Positions 55,894 through 64,000 of a stretch of DNA of 64,000 bases are shown here, piece by piece (position 1 is the first letter of the stretch; each line of letters opens with the position of its first letter). Under the pieces are notes generated by a model. It worked only from the letters and a program-made list of their open reading frames with translations, did no database searches and had not been told where the DNA came from. Made by a program: the position numbers and the translations under genes. This DNA comes from Pseudomonas alloputida (GTDB lineage Bacteria; Pseudomonadota; Gammaproteobacteria; Pseudomonadales; Pseudomonadaceae), in the NCBI RefSeq assembly GCF_021283545.2, contig NZ_CP128540.1:4127501-4191500 (forward strand), written 5' to 3'.

Positions 55894-57813
55894 GTGCGCC
55901 AGGCATGGCGCGTTGCGCGTATGCGCAACCCGCTTGGTTGTGGTGGCCAAGTGGGTGACTTGGAGGTGAAAGTCCTCTACACACCCGGCAAGGGGAAGTG
56001 TTAGCCGGAGGCAAGGGTGTCGCGGGTGACCGCGAATCTGAAGGAAGCCCGAGGCAAAATGCTGGCCTGACGAACAGGAAGCGGATAGAGGCGGCACAGC
56101 GGGGTGAGGTGGCACAAATCGCCAAAGCCCAATACTTGCACGGAACGCTGTGACGTAGATCCGACAGGCATAAGCAGGAAGGTCGCGCGAATTACCCTGG
56201 GAGATCTGTACGTTTGCCATTGTGCTACCGCGCGTCGAAAGGCGACGGGATGAGCGTGCAGAAGTCAGCCGAAGCCGTAGTAAGTGGCGGTTAACCGCGC
56301 CACCAAGGGCCGAACAGGTTATGCCGCCAGTAGGCGTCGCCGTCTCGTTGGTAACCGTAATGCAGAAATTTCCCACAGCGGAAACTGTCATCCCGAGCTC
56401 CGGCCAGAAGCCGAGGGTGACGCCTGACAGTGCAAAGGTATCGACGGCGTCCGTGACGTGGACGAACGCGGAGCCGGACACGCTGATGGAGCGGGTGCTT
56501 GCACCGGCCAACCTCAGACGTGCGTATCAACGCGTGGTCAGCAACAAGGGAGCACCGGGTGCCGATGGCATGACGGTCGCTGACTTGGCGGGCTACGTGA
56601 GACAGTATTGGCCAACCCTCAAGGTCAGGTTACTGGCCGGTGAATACCAGCCCCAAGCAGTGCGAGCGGTTGAAATTCCCAAGCCGCAGGGCGGCACACG
56701 GCAACTGGGAATCCCCAGCGTCGTGGATCGCCTGATCCAGCAAGCACTGCAGCAGCAGCTCACACCTATCTTCGACCCACTGTTCTCGGACTACAGCTAT
56801 GGTTTTCGTCCGGGCAGAAGTACGCATCAAGCCATCGAGATGGCCCGTGCTCATGTGACAGCGGGACACCGCTGGTGCGTGGAACTCGATCTGGAGAAGT
56901 TTTTCGATCGGGTCAATCACGACATCCTCATGGCCTGCATCGAACGTCGGATCAAAGACAAGTGCGTACTCAGGCTTATTCGCCGCTACCTTGAAGCCGG
57001 GATCATGTCGGGCGGTGTCGTCAGCCCACGGCAGGAGGGGACGCCGCAAGGCGGCCCGCTTTCGCCGTTGCTGTCGAATATCCTGCTCGACGAACTCGAC
57101 CGCGAGCTGGAGCGGCGGGGCCATCGCTTCGTACGTTATGCCGATGATGCGAACATCTATGTACGCAGTCCCCGGGCCGGCGAACGGGTGTTGGTCAGCG
57201 TCGAGCGCTTCCTGAGAGAACGTCTGAAGCTGACGGTGAACAGGAAGAAAAGCCAAGTGGCAAGGGCGTGGAAGTGCGACTACCTAGGCTATGGGATGAG
57301 CTGGCACCAGCAGCCAAGGCTGCGCGTGGCAAGGATGAGCCTAGACCGCTTACGCGACCGGCTCAGAATGCTGCTGCGCAGCGTACGGGCTCGCAAAATG
57401 GCGACTGTCATCGAGCGGATCAACCCCGTCCTGAGAGGCTGGGCTAGCTACTTCAAGCTCAGCCAGAGCAAGCGGCCGCTTGAGGAACTGGATGGTTGGG
57501 TCAGGCACAAACTCCGCTGCGTCATCTGGCGTCAATGGAAGCAGCCTCCCACGAGGCTGAGAAACTTGATGCGCCTGGGGTTGAGCGAGGAGCGTGCCAA
57601 CAAGTCAGCCTTCAATGGCCGAGGTCCATGGTGGAATTCGGGAGCGCAACATATGAACTACGCGCTGCCAAAGAAACTGTGGGACCGGCTCGGGCTGGTC
57701 TCGATACTGGATACGATTAACCGGCTTAGCCGCGTAACCTGAACCGCCGTGTACGGAACCGTACGCACGGTGGTGTGAGAGGACGGCGGGTGTGAATCCG
57801 CCTCCTACTCGAT
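55894..57813 (+). mobile_element. Group II intron (probably class C) inserted behind the aroF terminator
   Basis: The element begins with GTGCGCC near 55894 (GTGTG at 55892 is an alternative). About 460 bases of structured domain I-IV RNA precede a reverse-transcriptase ORF. It ends with domain V (57741-57777, GAACCGCCGTG..CACGGTGGTGT with a GAAC loop) and domain VI, closing in the required AY at about 57812-57813. Insertion immediately after a terminator T-run, in the direction of transcription, is the known habit of class C introns. The ends are inferred from consensus; no target duplication is expected or seen. Confidence 0.88.
56360..57742 (+). CDS. ltrA: Group II intron reverse transcriptase / maturase
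   Basis: A 460-aa intron-encoded protein. Reverse-transcriptase blocks include GADGMTV, YSYGFRPGRSTHQAI, DLEKFFDRVNHDILM, GTPQGGPLSPLLSNI and the catalytic VRYADDANIY. Downstream are domain X / maturase motifs (LRGWASYFKL) and no HNH endonuclease, which again fits class C. ATG 56360 gives the usual N-terminus (QKFPTAETVIP); ATG 56222 is an in-frame extension into domain IV RNA. The frame is intact, so the element may be active. Confidence 0.92.
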   Translation: MQKFPTAETVIPSSGQKPRVTPDSAKVSTASVTWTNAEPDTLMERVLAPANLRRAYQRVVSNKGAPGADGMTVADLAGYVRQYWPTLKVRLLAGEYQPQAVRAVEIPKPQGGTRQLGIPSVVDRLIQQALQQQLTPIFDPLFSDYSYGFRPGRSTHQAIEMARAHVTAGHRWCVELDLEKFFDRVNHDILMACIERRIKDKCVLRLIRRYLEAGIMSGGVVSPRQEGTPQGGPLSPLLSNILLDELDRELERRGHRFVRYADDANIYVRSPRAGERVLVSVERFLRERLKLTVNRKKSQVARAWKCDYLGYGMSWHQQPRLRVARMSLDRLRDRLRMLLRSVRARKMATVIERINPVLRGWASYFKLSQSKRPLEELDGWVRHKLRCVIWRQWKQPPTRLRNLMRLGLSEERANKSAFNGRGPWWNSGAQHMNYALPKKLWDRLGLVSILDTINRLSRVT

Positions 57814-57836
57814 TGTGTCTGGTGCCTGTCGTCAGC

Positions 57837-58118
57837 TCAGGCCTTGCTCGAATGCCGCTGCTGGCGCTCCATGTAACGCTCCACATATGAGCAAGACGGG
57901 ATCACCGTGTACCCCATCTGCTCGGCGTACTCCAGAGCCCGCTCGGTCAGGGCGGCAGCGATCCCACGGCCGCGCAGGGCGTTGGGCACGAAGGTGCGAT
58001 AGATGTCCAGCGTCTGCTTGCCCAGATCCATGTACGTCAAGTAGGCACGATGACCGTCCACGTTGGTCTCGAACTGATGACCGGCCTGGTCATGGTGGAT
58101 GGTCAGCGCTTCGCTCAT
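57837..58118 (-). CDS. GNAT-type N-acetyltransferase (YjdJ-like)
   Basis: A 93-aa minimal GNAT protein. TFVPNALRGRGIAAALTERALEYA is the acetyl-CoA-binding loop and helix, followed by YTVIPSCSYVERYMERQ. These short proteins may acetylate small amines, and the substrate is unknown. GAGGAG precedes ATG 58118; the frame extends to 58268 without support. It ends 23 bases from the intron. Confidence 0.86.
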   Translation of the reverse strand: MSEALTIHHDQAGHQFETNVDGHRAYLTYMDLGKQTLDIYRTFVPNALRGRGIAAALTERALEYAEQMGYTVIPSCSYVERYMERQQRHSSKA

Positions 58119-58268
58119 CACTACTCCTCGCAGGTCTTCTCGGCAGACCCTTACCTTAACCGATGGTGGTTTATCCGGCACAGAATCCTCTATGCCACCT
58201 GTTGCCGCTTCGACCATTGGACGATTGTAATCGTTCGGATCGTCTGGCACTGACAAGATAGTAGGCAC

Positions 58269-58625
58269 CGCAAGCGGGATTGCTCAAGGTGCTGGCGGTT
58301 AAAAAAGGCTAAACCGCCGCCTAGGCGACTTTCCCAAGCCCGCCCAACAGCCACCGGATGTACTAGGGCTTAAGACGCTGATCGACAGTTAAAGTCACCC
58401 TTAGTTCAACAAAAAAGTTCCTGTACCACAACCGCTTGCGAACCCTGCAGATTTTTTTCACAGACACGTCGCAAATCTTGTCGGCGCGGAGTCAAGCAAC
58501 ATTTTTTTTGCAGTTCTTGCGCTCTGTCAGTTTACTTACTACAAGTAATGGGTACTATGTACGCCGGCCAGTTTCTCTTTCCTGAGAGATGGCTATTTAA
58601 TAGAAAGTCCTTGAAGGGGAACACG
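58269..58625 (+). promoter_or_regulatory. AT-rich upstream region of oprI
   Basis: About 357 bases with no gene. From 58385 it is distinctly AT-rich with T7-T8 runs at 58450 and 58502, as expected for a very strong promoter. TTGCAG (58508-58513) and TTTACT (58531-58536) with a 17-base spacer are a possible -35/-10. The ribosome binding site AGGGGA at 58615-58620 is clear. Confidence 0.45.
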
Positions 58626-58877
58626 ATGAACAACGTTCTGAAATTCTCTGCTCTGGCTCTGGCCGCAGTTCTGGCTACCGGTTGCAGCAGCGTATCCAAA
58701 GAAACCGAAGCTCGTCTGACTGCGACTGAAGACGCAGCAGCTCGCGCTCAAGCTCGTGCTGACGAAGCCTACCGTAAGGCTGACGACGCAATGGCAGCCG
58801 CTCAGAAGGCTCAGCAGACCGCTGACGAAGCCAACGAGCGCGCCCTGCGTATGCTGGACAAAGCCAGCCGCAAGTAA
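58626..58877 (+). CDS. oprI: Major outer-membrane lipoprotein I
   Basis: An 83-aa Lpp-like lipoprotein. The signal peptide ends in the lipobox LATGC with lipidated C20. The rest is an alanine-rich coiled coil (heptads such as [20 protein letters not shown]) ending in K83, the residue that Lpp-type proteins attach to peptidoglycan. It is among the most abundant Pseudomonas proteins. AGGGGA precedes ATG 58626; tandem TAA TAA stops and a strong terminator follow. The convergent L,D-transpeptidase next door is a plausible anchoring enzyme. Confidence 0.97.
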   Translation: MNNVLKFSALALAAVLATGCSSVSKETEARLTATEDAAARAQARADEAYRKADDAMAAAQKAQQTADEANERALRMLDKASRK

Positions 58878-58898
58878 TAATCCTCACGGATTGTTAAG

Positions 58899-58929
58899 AA
58901 GCCGACCCACTTGTGGGTCGGCTTTTTTA
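58899..58929 (+). terminator. Rho-independent terminator of oprI
   Basis: A 12-bp stem AAGCCGACCCAC (58899-58910) with a 2-base loop, its complement to 58924 and a T6 tail. Confidence 0.93.
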
Positions 58930-59010
58930 TTGCCTTTGAAACCGGCAAACGCGGTCAGCAGGTACGAAAAGGCCTGCACTAAGGGCAGGCCTGGGTACGC
59001 CGAAATTACC

Positions 59011-59988
59011 TTACTGCAGTTCGGGCGGAATGCTCGTCACCATCGGTGCGGCCCCCTGGTTTTCCACCGGCACGGCAATTTCTACCGGCATACCATCTTC
59101 TGCAGCCACCACGTCACGCACCATGTCCCAGTTCATGCGTAGGTTATTGGCCAGGTCTTCGCGCTTGAGCAAGGCATTGATAACTGCGGTGTGTTTGTCG
59201 ACAACCGACGGGTTACCCTGGTCATCCAGTGGCGTGTGTGCCTCAAGATAGACCTTGCCAGCGCTGATACCGAACTTGTAAGGCTCGTTGATGATGCGCA
59301 CCGGAGTCCCCACCGGCACCATCTTCGACAGTTCAAGCACGTTGTTGTTGAACATGCGGAAGCAACCGTGACTGGTGCGCATGCCAATGCCGAACTTCTT
59401 GTTCGAACCATGGATCAGGTAGCCCGGTACGCCCAAGGTGAACTTGAACGGCCCCAGCGGGTTGTCCGGGCCAGCAGGCACCACAGTCGGCAGGATGTCA
59501 CCGTCCTCGGCGTGCTCTTTGCGAATCGAAGCGGGCGGCGTCCAGGTCGGGTTGGGCGTCTTGGCGGTAATCCTGGTGTTGGCGATCGGCGACCCCCACC
59601 CCTCGCGACCAATGCCCAGCGGGAAGGTGTACACCACGCTCTCCCCCTTGGGGAAGTAGTACATGCGGTACTCGGCCAGGTTGATGACGATGCCTTCGCG
59701 CGGGCCCGGCGGCAGGACGAAACGGGTTGGCAGGATGATCTCGGTGCCGGCGCCCGGCAGCCAAGGGTCCACGCCGGGGTTGGCGGCAATCATTTCCAGG
59801 TAGCCGAGGTCGTTTGCGGTGCCGATATCGGCGAACGTGTCCTCGTACTTTGCCTTGATCACATGCACTTGGCCGACGATGTCTTCACCGGGCGGTGGCA
59901 GTGGCAGCTCCAGCGCAGCAGCGGGGCCCGCTATCAGCAGGGCGGCCAGGGACAGGCTACGGGTGACGGCAGGAAAGCGCGGCAACAT
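59011..59988 (-). CDS. Periplasmic L,D-transpeptidase (YkuD domain)
   Basis: A 325-aa exported enzyme of the ErfK/YbiS type. The signal peptide (SLSLAALLIAGPAAA) is followed by a LysM-like peptidoglycan-binding stretch (~40-90) and the YkuD catalytic domain. It has H193 in YLIHGS and the catalytic S206-H207-G208-C209-F-R211. E. coli relatives either form 3-3 crosslinks or attach Lpp to diaminopimelate. Its position convergent to oprI supports the lipoprotein-attaching role, but this is inference. Confidence 0.92.
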   Translation of the reverse strand: MLPRFPAVTRSLSLAALLIAGPAAALELPLPPPGEDIVGQVHVIKAKYEDTFADIGTANDLGYLEMIAANPGVDPWLPGAGTEIILPTRFVLPPGPREGIVINLAEYRMYYFPKGESVVYTFPLGIGREGWGSPIANTRITAKTPNPTWTPPASIRKEHAEDGDILPTVVPAGPDNPLGPFKFTLGVPGYLIHGSNKKFGIGMRTSHGCFRMFNNNVLELSKMVPVGTPVRIINEPYKFGISAGKVYLEAHTPLDDQGNPSVVDKHTAVINALLKREDLANNLRMNWDMVRDVVAAEDGMPVEIAVPVENQGAAPMVTSIPPELQ

Positions 59989-60101
59989 CCGGTAAATCCT
60001 TCGAAAGGTGGGTCAAGAGGATCGATTGTACACCCGCGCCGATGCAAGCGGGAGGCATTGGCACGTTGCAAGCGTTTCAGATGATGAAAGGTGCTTTTCG
60101 T

Positions 60102-60392
60102 TCAGCTGCCGTGCAGCTCTGGCCACACCGGACGCATGCCACGTCGCTGGGCATCGAGGATGGCACGGCACAGCTCACAAAGGCGACCATCGCGGTAGAT
60201 CGATCGCGGCACCCCCGACCAACGCGGCTGAGCTGGCAGCAGGCCGCCACACAAAGTACGGTCGACCGGCACGCCCAGCTCGAGCTGGCGGGCCACGAGG
60301 TGGACGCGGCTTTCCTGGCAGGCGAACAGGTCGAGCTGCTCGTCGGGCTCGATCAGTTGATAGGCATACAGGGACCAGGCAGGGCGCGGCAT
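60102..60392 (-). CDS. Conserved hypothetical protein
   Basis: A ~96-aa protein rich in leucine, arginine and cysteine (YAYQLIEPDEQLDLFACQES, SIYRDGRLCELCRAILDAQ). No recognised domain; the CxxC in LCELCR could bind metal. It keeps the same strand and place between tesA and the L,D-transpeptidase seen in other pseudomonads. The start is uncertain: 60392 fits spacing, and 60422 is in frame. Confidence 0.65.
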   Translation of the reverse strand: MPRPAWSLYAYQLIEPDEQLDLFACQESRVHLVARQLELGVPVDRTLCGGLLPAQPRWSGVPRSIYRDGRLCELCRAILDAQRRGMRPVWPELHGS

Positions 60393-60450
60393 TTGGAGCA
60401 CTCGAAACGGGGGGCGCAACATTAGCCCAAAGGCGGCCCCGTTTAAAGCT

Positions 60451-61056
60451 TCACAGCAAGGGTTTTATCGCTGGCCAGGCATTTTCCAGCAGGCGCTGCT
60501 GAGCCCCCTGGGCCGGATGGATGCCATCAGCCTGCATCAGTTCAGGCACTCCCCCTACCCCTTCGAGGAAAAACGGCACCAAAGGAACCTGTTTGTCCGC
60601 TGCCAGCTGTTCATACACCTTGGCAAAGGCGGTGGTGTAACGCACACCATAATTGGGCGGCAGGCGCATGCCCAATAACAGCACCTTGGCCCCTGCCTGA
60701 CGCGAACGCTCGATCATCGAGGCAAGATTTTGTTGCAATTGTGCGGGCGACTGCCCGCGCAGGCCATCGTTGCCGCCCAGCTCCAGCACCACCAGGCTTG
60801 GTTTATGTGCTGCAAGCAGCGCCGGCAGCCGCGCCTGTCCACCTGCGCTGGTATCGCCACTGATCGAAGCATTGACCACTTTTTCGTCAAAACCTTCGTC
60901 CCTGAGGCGGGCCTGCAAGAGAGACACCCAGCCCTGACGGCTATCCAGGCCAAAACCGGCGCTGATACTATCGCCAACAACCAGCAGTGTTCCTGCCGCT
61001 GCGCTCTGGGCCAGGCAATACAGGGCCAGACCGGCACTCAACCACCACACTCGCAT
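60451..61056 (-). CDS. tesA: Thioesterase I / lysophospholipase / arylesterase
   Basis: A 201-aa periplasmic SGNH hydrolase. The signal peptide (LSAGLALYCLAQSAAAG) is followed by block I LLVVGDSISAGFG with nucleophile S30, GGQAR-like turn, block III LELGGNDGLRG and block V DGIH with D177 and H180. It cleaves acyl thioesters and esters. GGAGAATCCG precedes ATG 61056. Its start codon is only 10 bases from that of the divergent ABC transporter gene, so its promoter must lie within that gene. Confidence 0.94.
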   Translation of the reverse strand: MRVWWLSAGLALYCLAQSAAAGTLLVVGDSISAGFGLDSRQGWVSLLQARLRDEGFDEKVVNASISGDTSAGGQARLPALLAAHKPSLVVLELGGNDGLRGQSPAQLQQNLASMIERSRQAGAKVLLLGMRLPPNYGVRYTTAFAKVYEQLAADKQVPLVPFFLEGVGGVPELMQADGIHPAQGAQQRLLENAWPAIKPLL

Positions 61057-61066
61057 CGGATTCTCC

Positions 61067-61749
<683 letters not shown>

Positions 61750-61753
<4 letters not shown>

Positions 61754-64000
61754 GCCGTATGCCGCTATCCCGCCTGTGTGGCCTGGCACTGCGCCAGTTG
61801 CTGCGCGATGTTCGCGCCAGTGAAGTGCGCGTGCTGTTCTTTGCCCTGTTGGTGGCGGTAGCTGCCAGCACCGCCATCGGCTATTTCGGCGCCCGCCTAA
61901 ACGGCGCCATGCAGCTGCGCGCCAGCGAGTTTCTGGGCGCCGATCTGGTACTGCAGGGCAGCGCGCCGGCCCGCGAGCAACAGCTCGATGCCGGCAAGGC
62001 ACTGGGCTTGCGCCATGCACGCGTGGTCGAGTTCACCAGCGTGGTCGGCGGCGACAATGGCATCCAGCTGTCCAGCGTAAAGGCCGCCGACGGCGCCTAC
62101 CCATTGCGCGGGCAAGTACGCAGCGCTCCGGCACCTTATGCCGAAGAAACACCCGGCGGCGGCCCTGCCCCTGGCGAAGTGTGGGTCGAACCACGCCTGT
62201 TGGCGGCACTGGGGCTGGCGATCGGCGACAGCATCGACGTGGGCATCAAAACCCTGCGCATGAGCCGTGTGCTTACCTACGAACCGGACCGCGCCAACAA
62301 CTTCTACAGCCTTACCCCGCGCGTGATGATGAACCTGGCCGACCTGGAAGCCACCGGCGTGATCCAGCCCGGCAGCCGGGTCACCTATCGCGACCTGTGG
62401 CGCGGCGATGCCGAGGCGCTGGCGCAGTATCGTCAGGCCGTGGAAAAAGACCTGGCCGCCAACCAGCGCCTGCGTGACACCCGTGATGGCAACCAACAGA
62501 TCGGCGGCGCGCTGGGCAAAGCCGAACGCTACCTGAACATGGCCAGCCTGGTGGCTGTATTGCTGGCAGGCGTAGCCGTGGCACTGTCGGCCAGTCGCTA
62601 TGCTGCACGCCGGCTGGACGCCAGTGCCCTGCTGCGCTGCCTGGGCCTGTCGCGCCACCAGGCATTGGGCCTGTATTGCCTGCAACTGGCCATGCTCGGC
62701 CTGGTCGCTGCCCTGGCCGGCGCCTTGCTCGGCTGGCTGGCTCAGCTGGGCCTGTTCCGCCTGCTGCACGGCTTGCTGCCGAGCGTGGTGCCCGCTGGCG
62801 GCATCGTTCCTGCGCTGGCAGGTATCGGTACCGGGCTGGTGGCACTGGCTGGCTTTGCCCTGCCGCCGATTGCAGCGCTGGGCCAGGTGCCGCCACTGCG
62901 CGTGCTGCGCCGTGACCTGCTGCCGATACCTGCGAGCAGTTGGCTGGTGTACGGCGCCGCCCTGCTCGCCCTGGGCCTGATCATGTGGCGCCTGAGCCTC
63001 GATCTGCTGCTCACCTTCGCCCTGCTCGGTGGCGGCCTGGTCGCTGCACTTCTGCTCGGCGGCCTGCTGTTGCTCGGTTTACGCAGCCTGCGCCAGCTGC
63101 TGGCCGGTGCGCCACTCACCTGGCGCCTGGGGCTGGGCCAGCTATTGCGCCACCCCACGGCGGCAGCAGGCCAGGCCCTGGCATTCGGCCTGATACTGCT
63201 GGCCATGGCCTTGGTCGCCCTGCTGCGCGCAGAGCTGCTCGATACCTGGCAAGCACAGCTACCCAAGGATGCGCCTAACCACTTCGCCCTGAACATCCTG
63301 CCAGATGACCGTGAGCCGTTCATTCAACACCTGCACCAGGTCAATGCCGCCTCAGCGCCGCTGTACCCGGTGACGCCCGGGCGCCTGGTGCAAATCAACG
63401 AAAAACCGGTACAGCAGGTGGTCAGCAAGGACTCGGCAGGCGAGCGCGCCGTGCAGCGCGACCTCAGCCTGACCTGGGCCGCCGAGTTGCCCGAAGGCAA
63501 CGTGCTGACCGCAGGCAGTTGGTGGCCAGCCTTGCCAGCCGACAACGATATCCCCGGGGTTTCGGTGGAGGCGGAACTGGCCAGCAGCCTGAAACTGCAG
63601 ATGGGCGACCTGCTGACGTTCGATATTGGCGGCCAGCAGCGCCAGGCCCGCGTCAGCAGCCTGCGCAACGTGCATTGGGACAGCTTCCAGCCGAACTTCT
63701 ACATGATCTTCCAGCCTGGCACGCTGCAGGGGCTGCCGACCACTTACCTGACCAGCTTCTACCTGGCACCGGGGCATGACCTGGATGTCGTCGCGCTGTC
63801 ACGGGCGTTTCCGGCGGTGACCATCCTGCAGGTGGATGCCTTGCTCGACCAGCTGCGCAGCATTCTCGCGCAGGTAACCCTGGCGGTGGAGTATGTGTTG
63901 CTGTTCGTGCTGGCCGCCGGGCTGGCAGTGCTGTTCGCCGGCTTGCAGGCCACGCTGGATGAGCGCATTCGCCAAGGGGCACTGTTGCGCGCACTGGGCG
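61750..64000 (+). CDS. ABC transporter permease (YbbP-like), truncated by the window end
   Basis: An open frame of 750 codons running off the right edge. It starts at GTG 61750 (GTGA overlap with the ATPase stop, GGAGG just upstream); ATG 61759 is an alternative. The visible part has an N-terminal membrane helix (VLFFALLVAVAASTAIGYF), a periplasmic MacB-like domain (~45-260) and several FtsX-like helices (LVAVLLAGVAVALSASRYAA and later). This matches the large, duplicated FtsX/YbbP permease. The substrate is unknown; a lipid or lipoprotein is plausible beside tesA. Confidence 0.9.

Noticed and set aside
56222..56359. Longer start for the intron reverse transcriptase
   Set aside because: The extra 46 codons are arginine-rich, fall in intron RNA sequence and lack homology to reverse transcriptases.

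Overview
This is about 64 kb of a GC-rich gammaproteobacterial chromosome, almost certainly a Pseudomonas of the P. putida group. The basis is gene content: the oprI lipoprotein, an acnB next to a prpB-prpC-acnD-prpF-prpD methylcitrate operon, a Csu-type pilus cluster beside a bacteriophytochrome, and P. putida-style REP palindromes of the 'GGAGCGGG..CCCGCGAA' and 'CCTTGTGCTGCG' types. Most of the window is core chromosome. There are small accessory insertions: a zeta-toxin module, a group II intron and a NEL-type effector gene. No plasmid, prophage structural module, rRNA operon or CRISPR array is visible.

Layout. 1-10 kb: the 3' end of an unknown gene, a large leucine-rich-repeat protein with a C-terminal NEL ubiquitin-ligase domain, dkgB, an AraJ-like MFS gene broken by an in-frame TGA, an Fsr-like MFS exporter, an AraC regulator and an M14 carboxypeptidase. 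10-16.5 kb: a seven-gene Csu-type chaperone-usher pilus operon (four small pilins, chaperone, usher, tip protein) on the minus strand. 16.7-21.8 kb: divergent from it, a bacteriophytochrome kinase, an Rcp1-like receiver and a REC-PAS-HK-REC hybrid kinase. 21.9-34.4 kb: tRNA-Gln, a YdcH-like protein, a ZapE-like ATPase, prpE with a divergent LysR regulator, an HPP-CBS membrane protein, a two-component system with two PepSY proteins, a patatin-like lipase, a zeta-toxin module with an AlpA-like remnant, queD and a DUF1289 protein.

34.5-46 kb is a propionate and aconitate-chemistry block. acnB converges on a GntR-prpB-prpC-acnD-prpF-prpD operon that has palindromic GntR-type operator candidates. 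46.3-49.3 kb holds a conserved but poorly understood triad: a retropepsin-like secreted protease, an inactive transglutaminase with a membrane domain, and an ATP-grasp glutamate-ligase-like enzyme. 49.5-55.9 kb has pabB, cysH, cysB, a universal stress protein, a ketopantoate-reductase-like gene and a DAHP synthase. A group II intron, probably class C, sits directly behind the DAHP synthase terminator. 57.8-64 kb: a GNAT protein, oprI next to an L,D-transpeptidase, a small conserved protein, tesA, and divergently a YbbA/YbbP-like ABC transporter that runs off the end.

Links between genes. PrpE makes propionyl-CoA. PrpC, AcnD/PrpF, AcnB and PrpB carry it through the methylcitrate cycle. PrpD is an alternative dehydratase. 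The phytochrome and response-regulator genes share an intergenic region with the pilus operon, so light- or signal-dependent attachment is a reasonable inference, not shown. The L,D-transpeptidase next to oprI suggests that the enzyme anchoring OprI to peptidoglycan is encoded beside its substrate.
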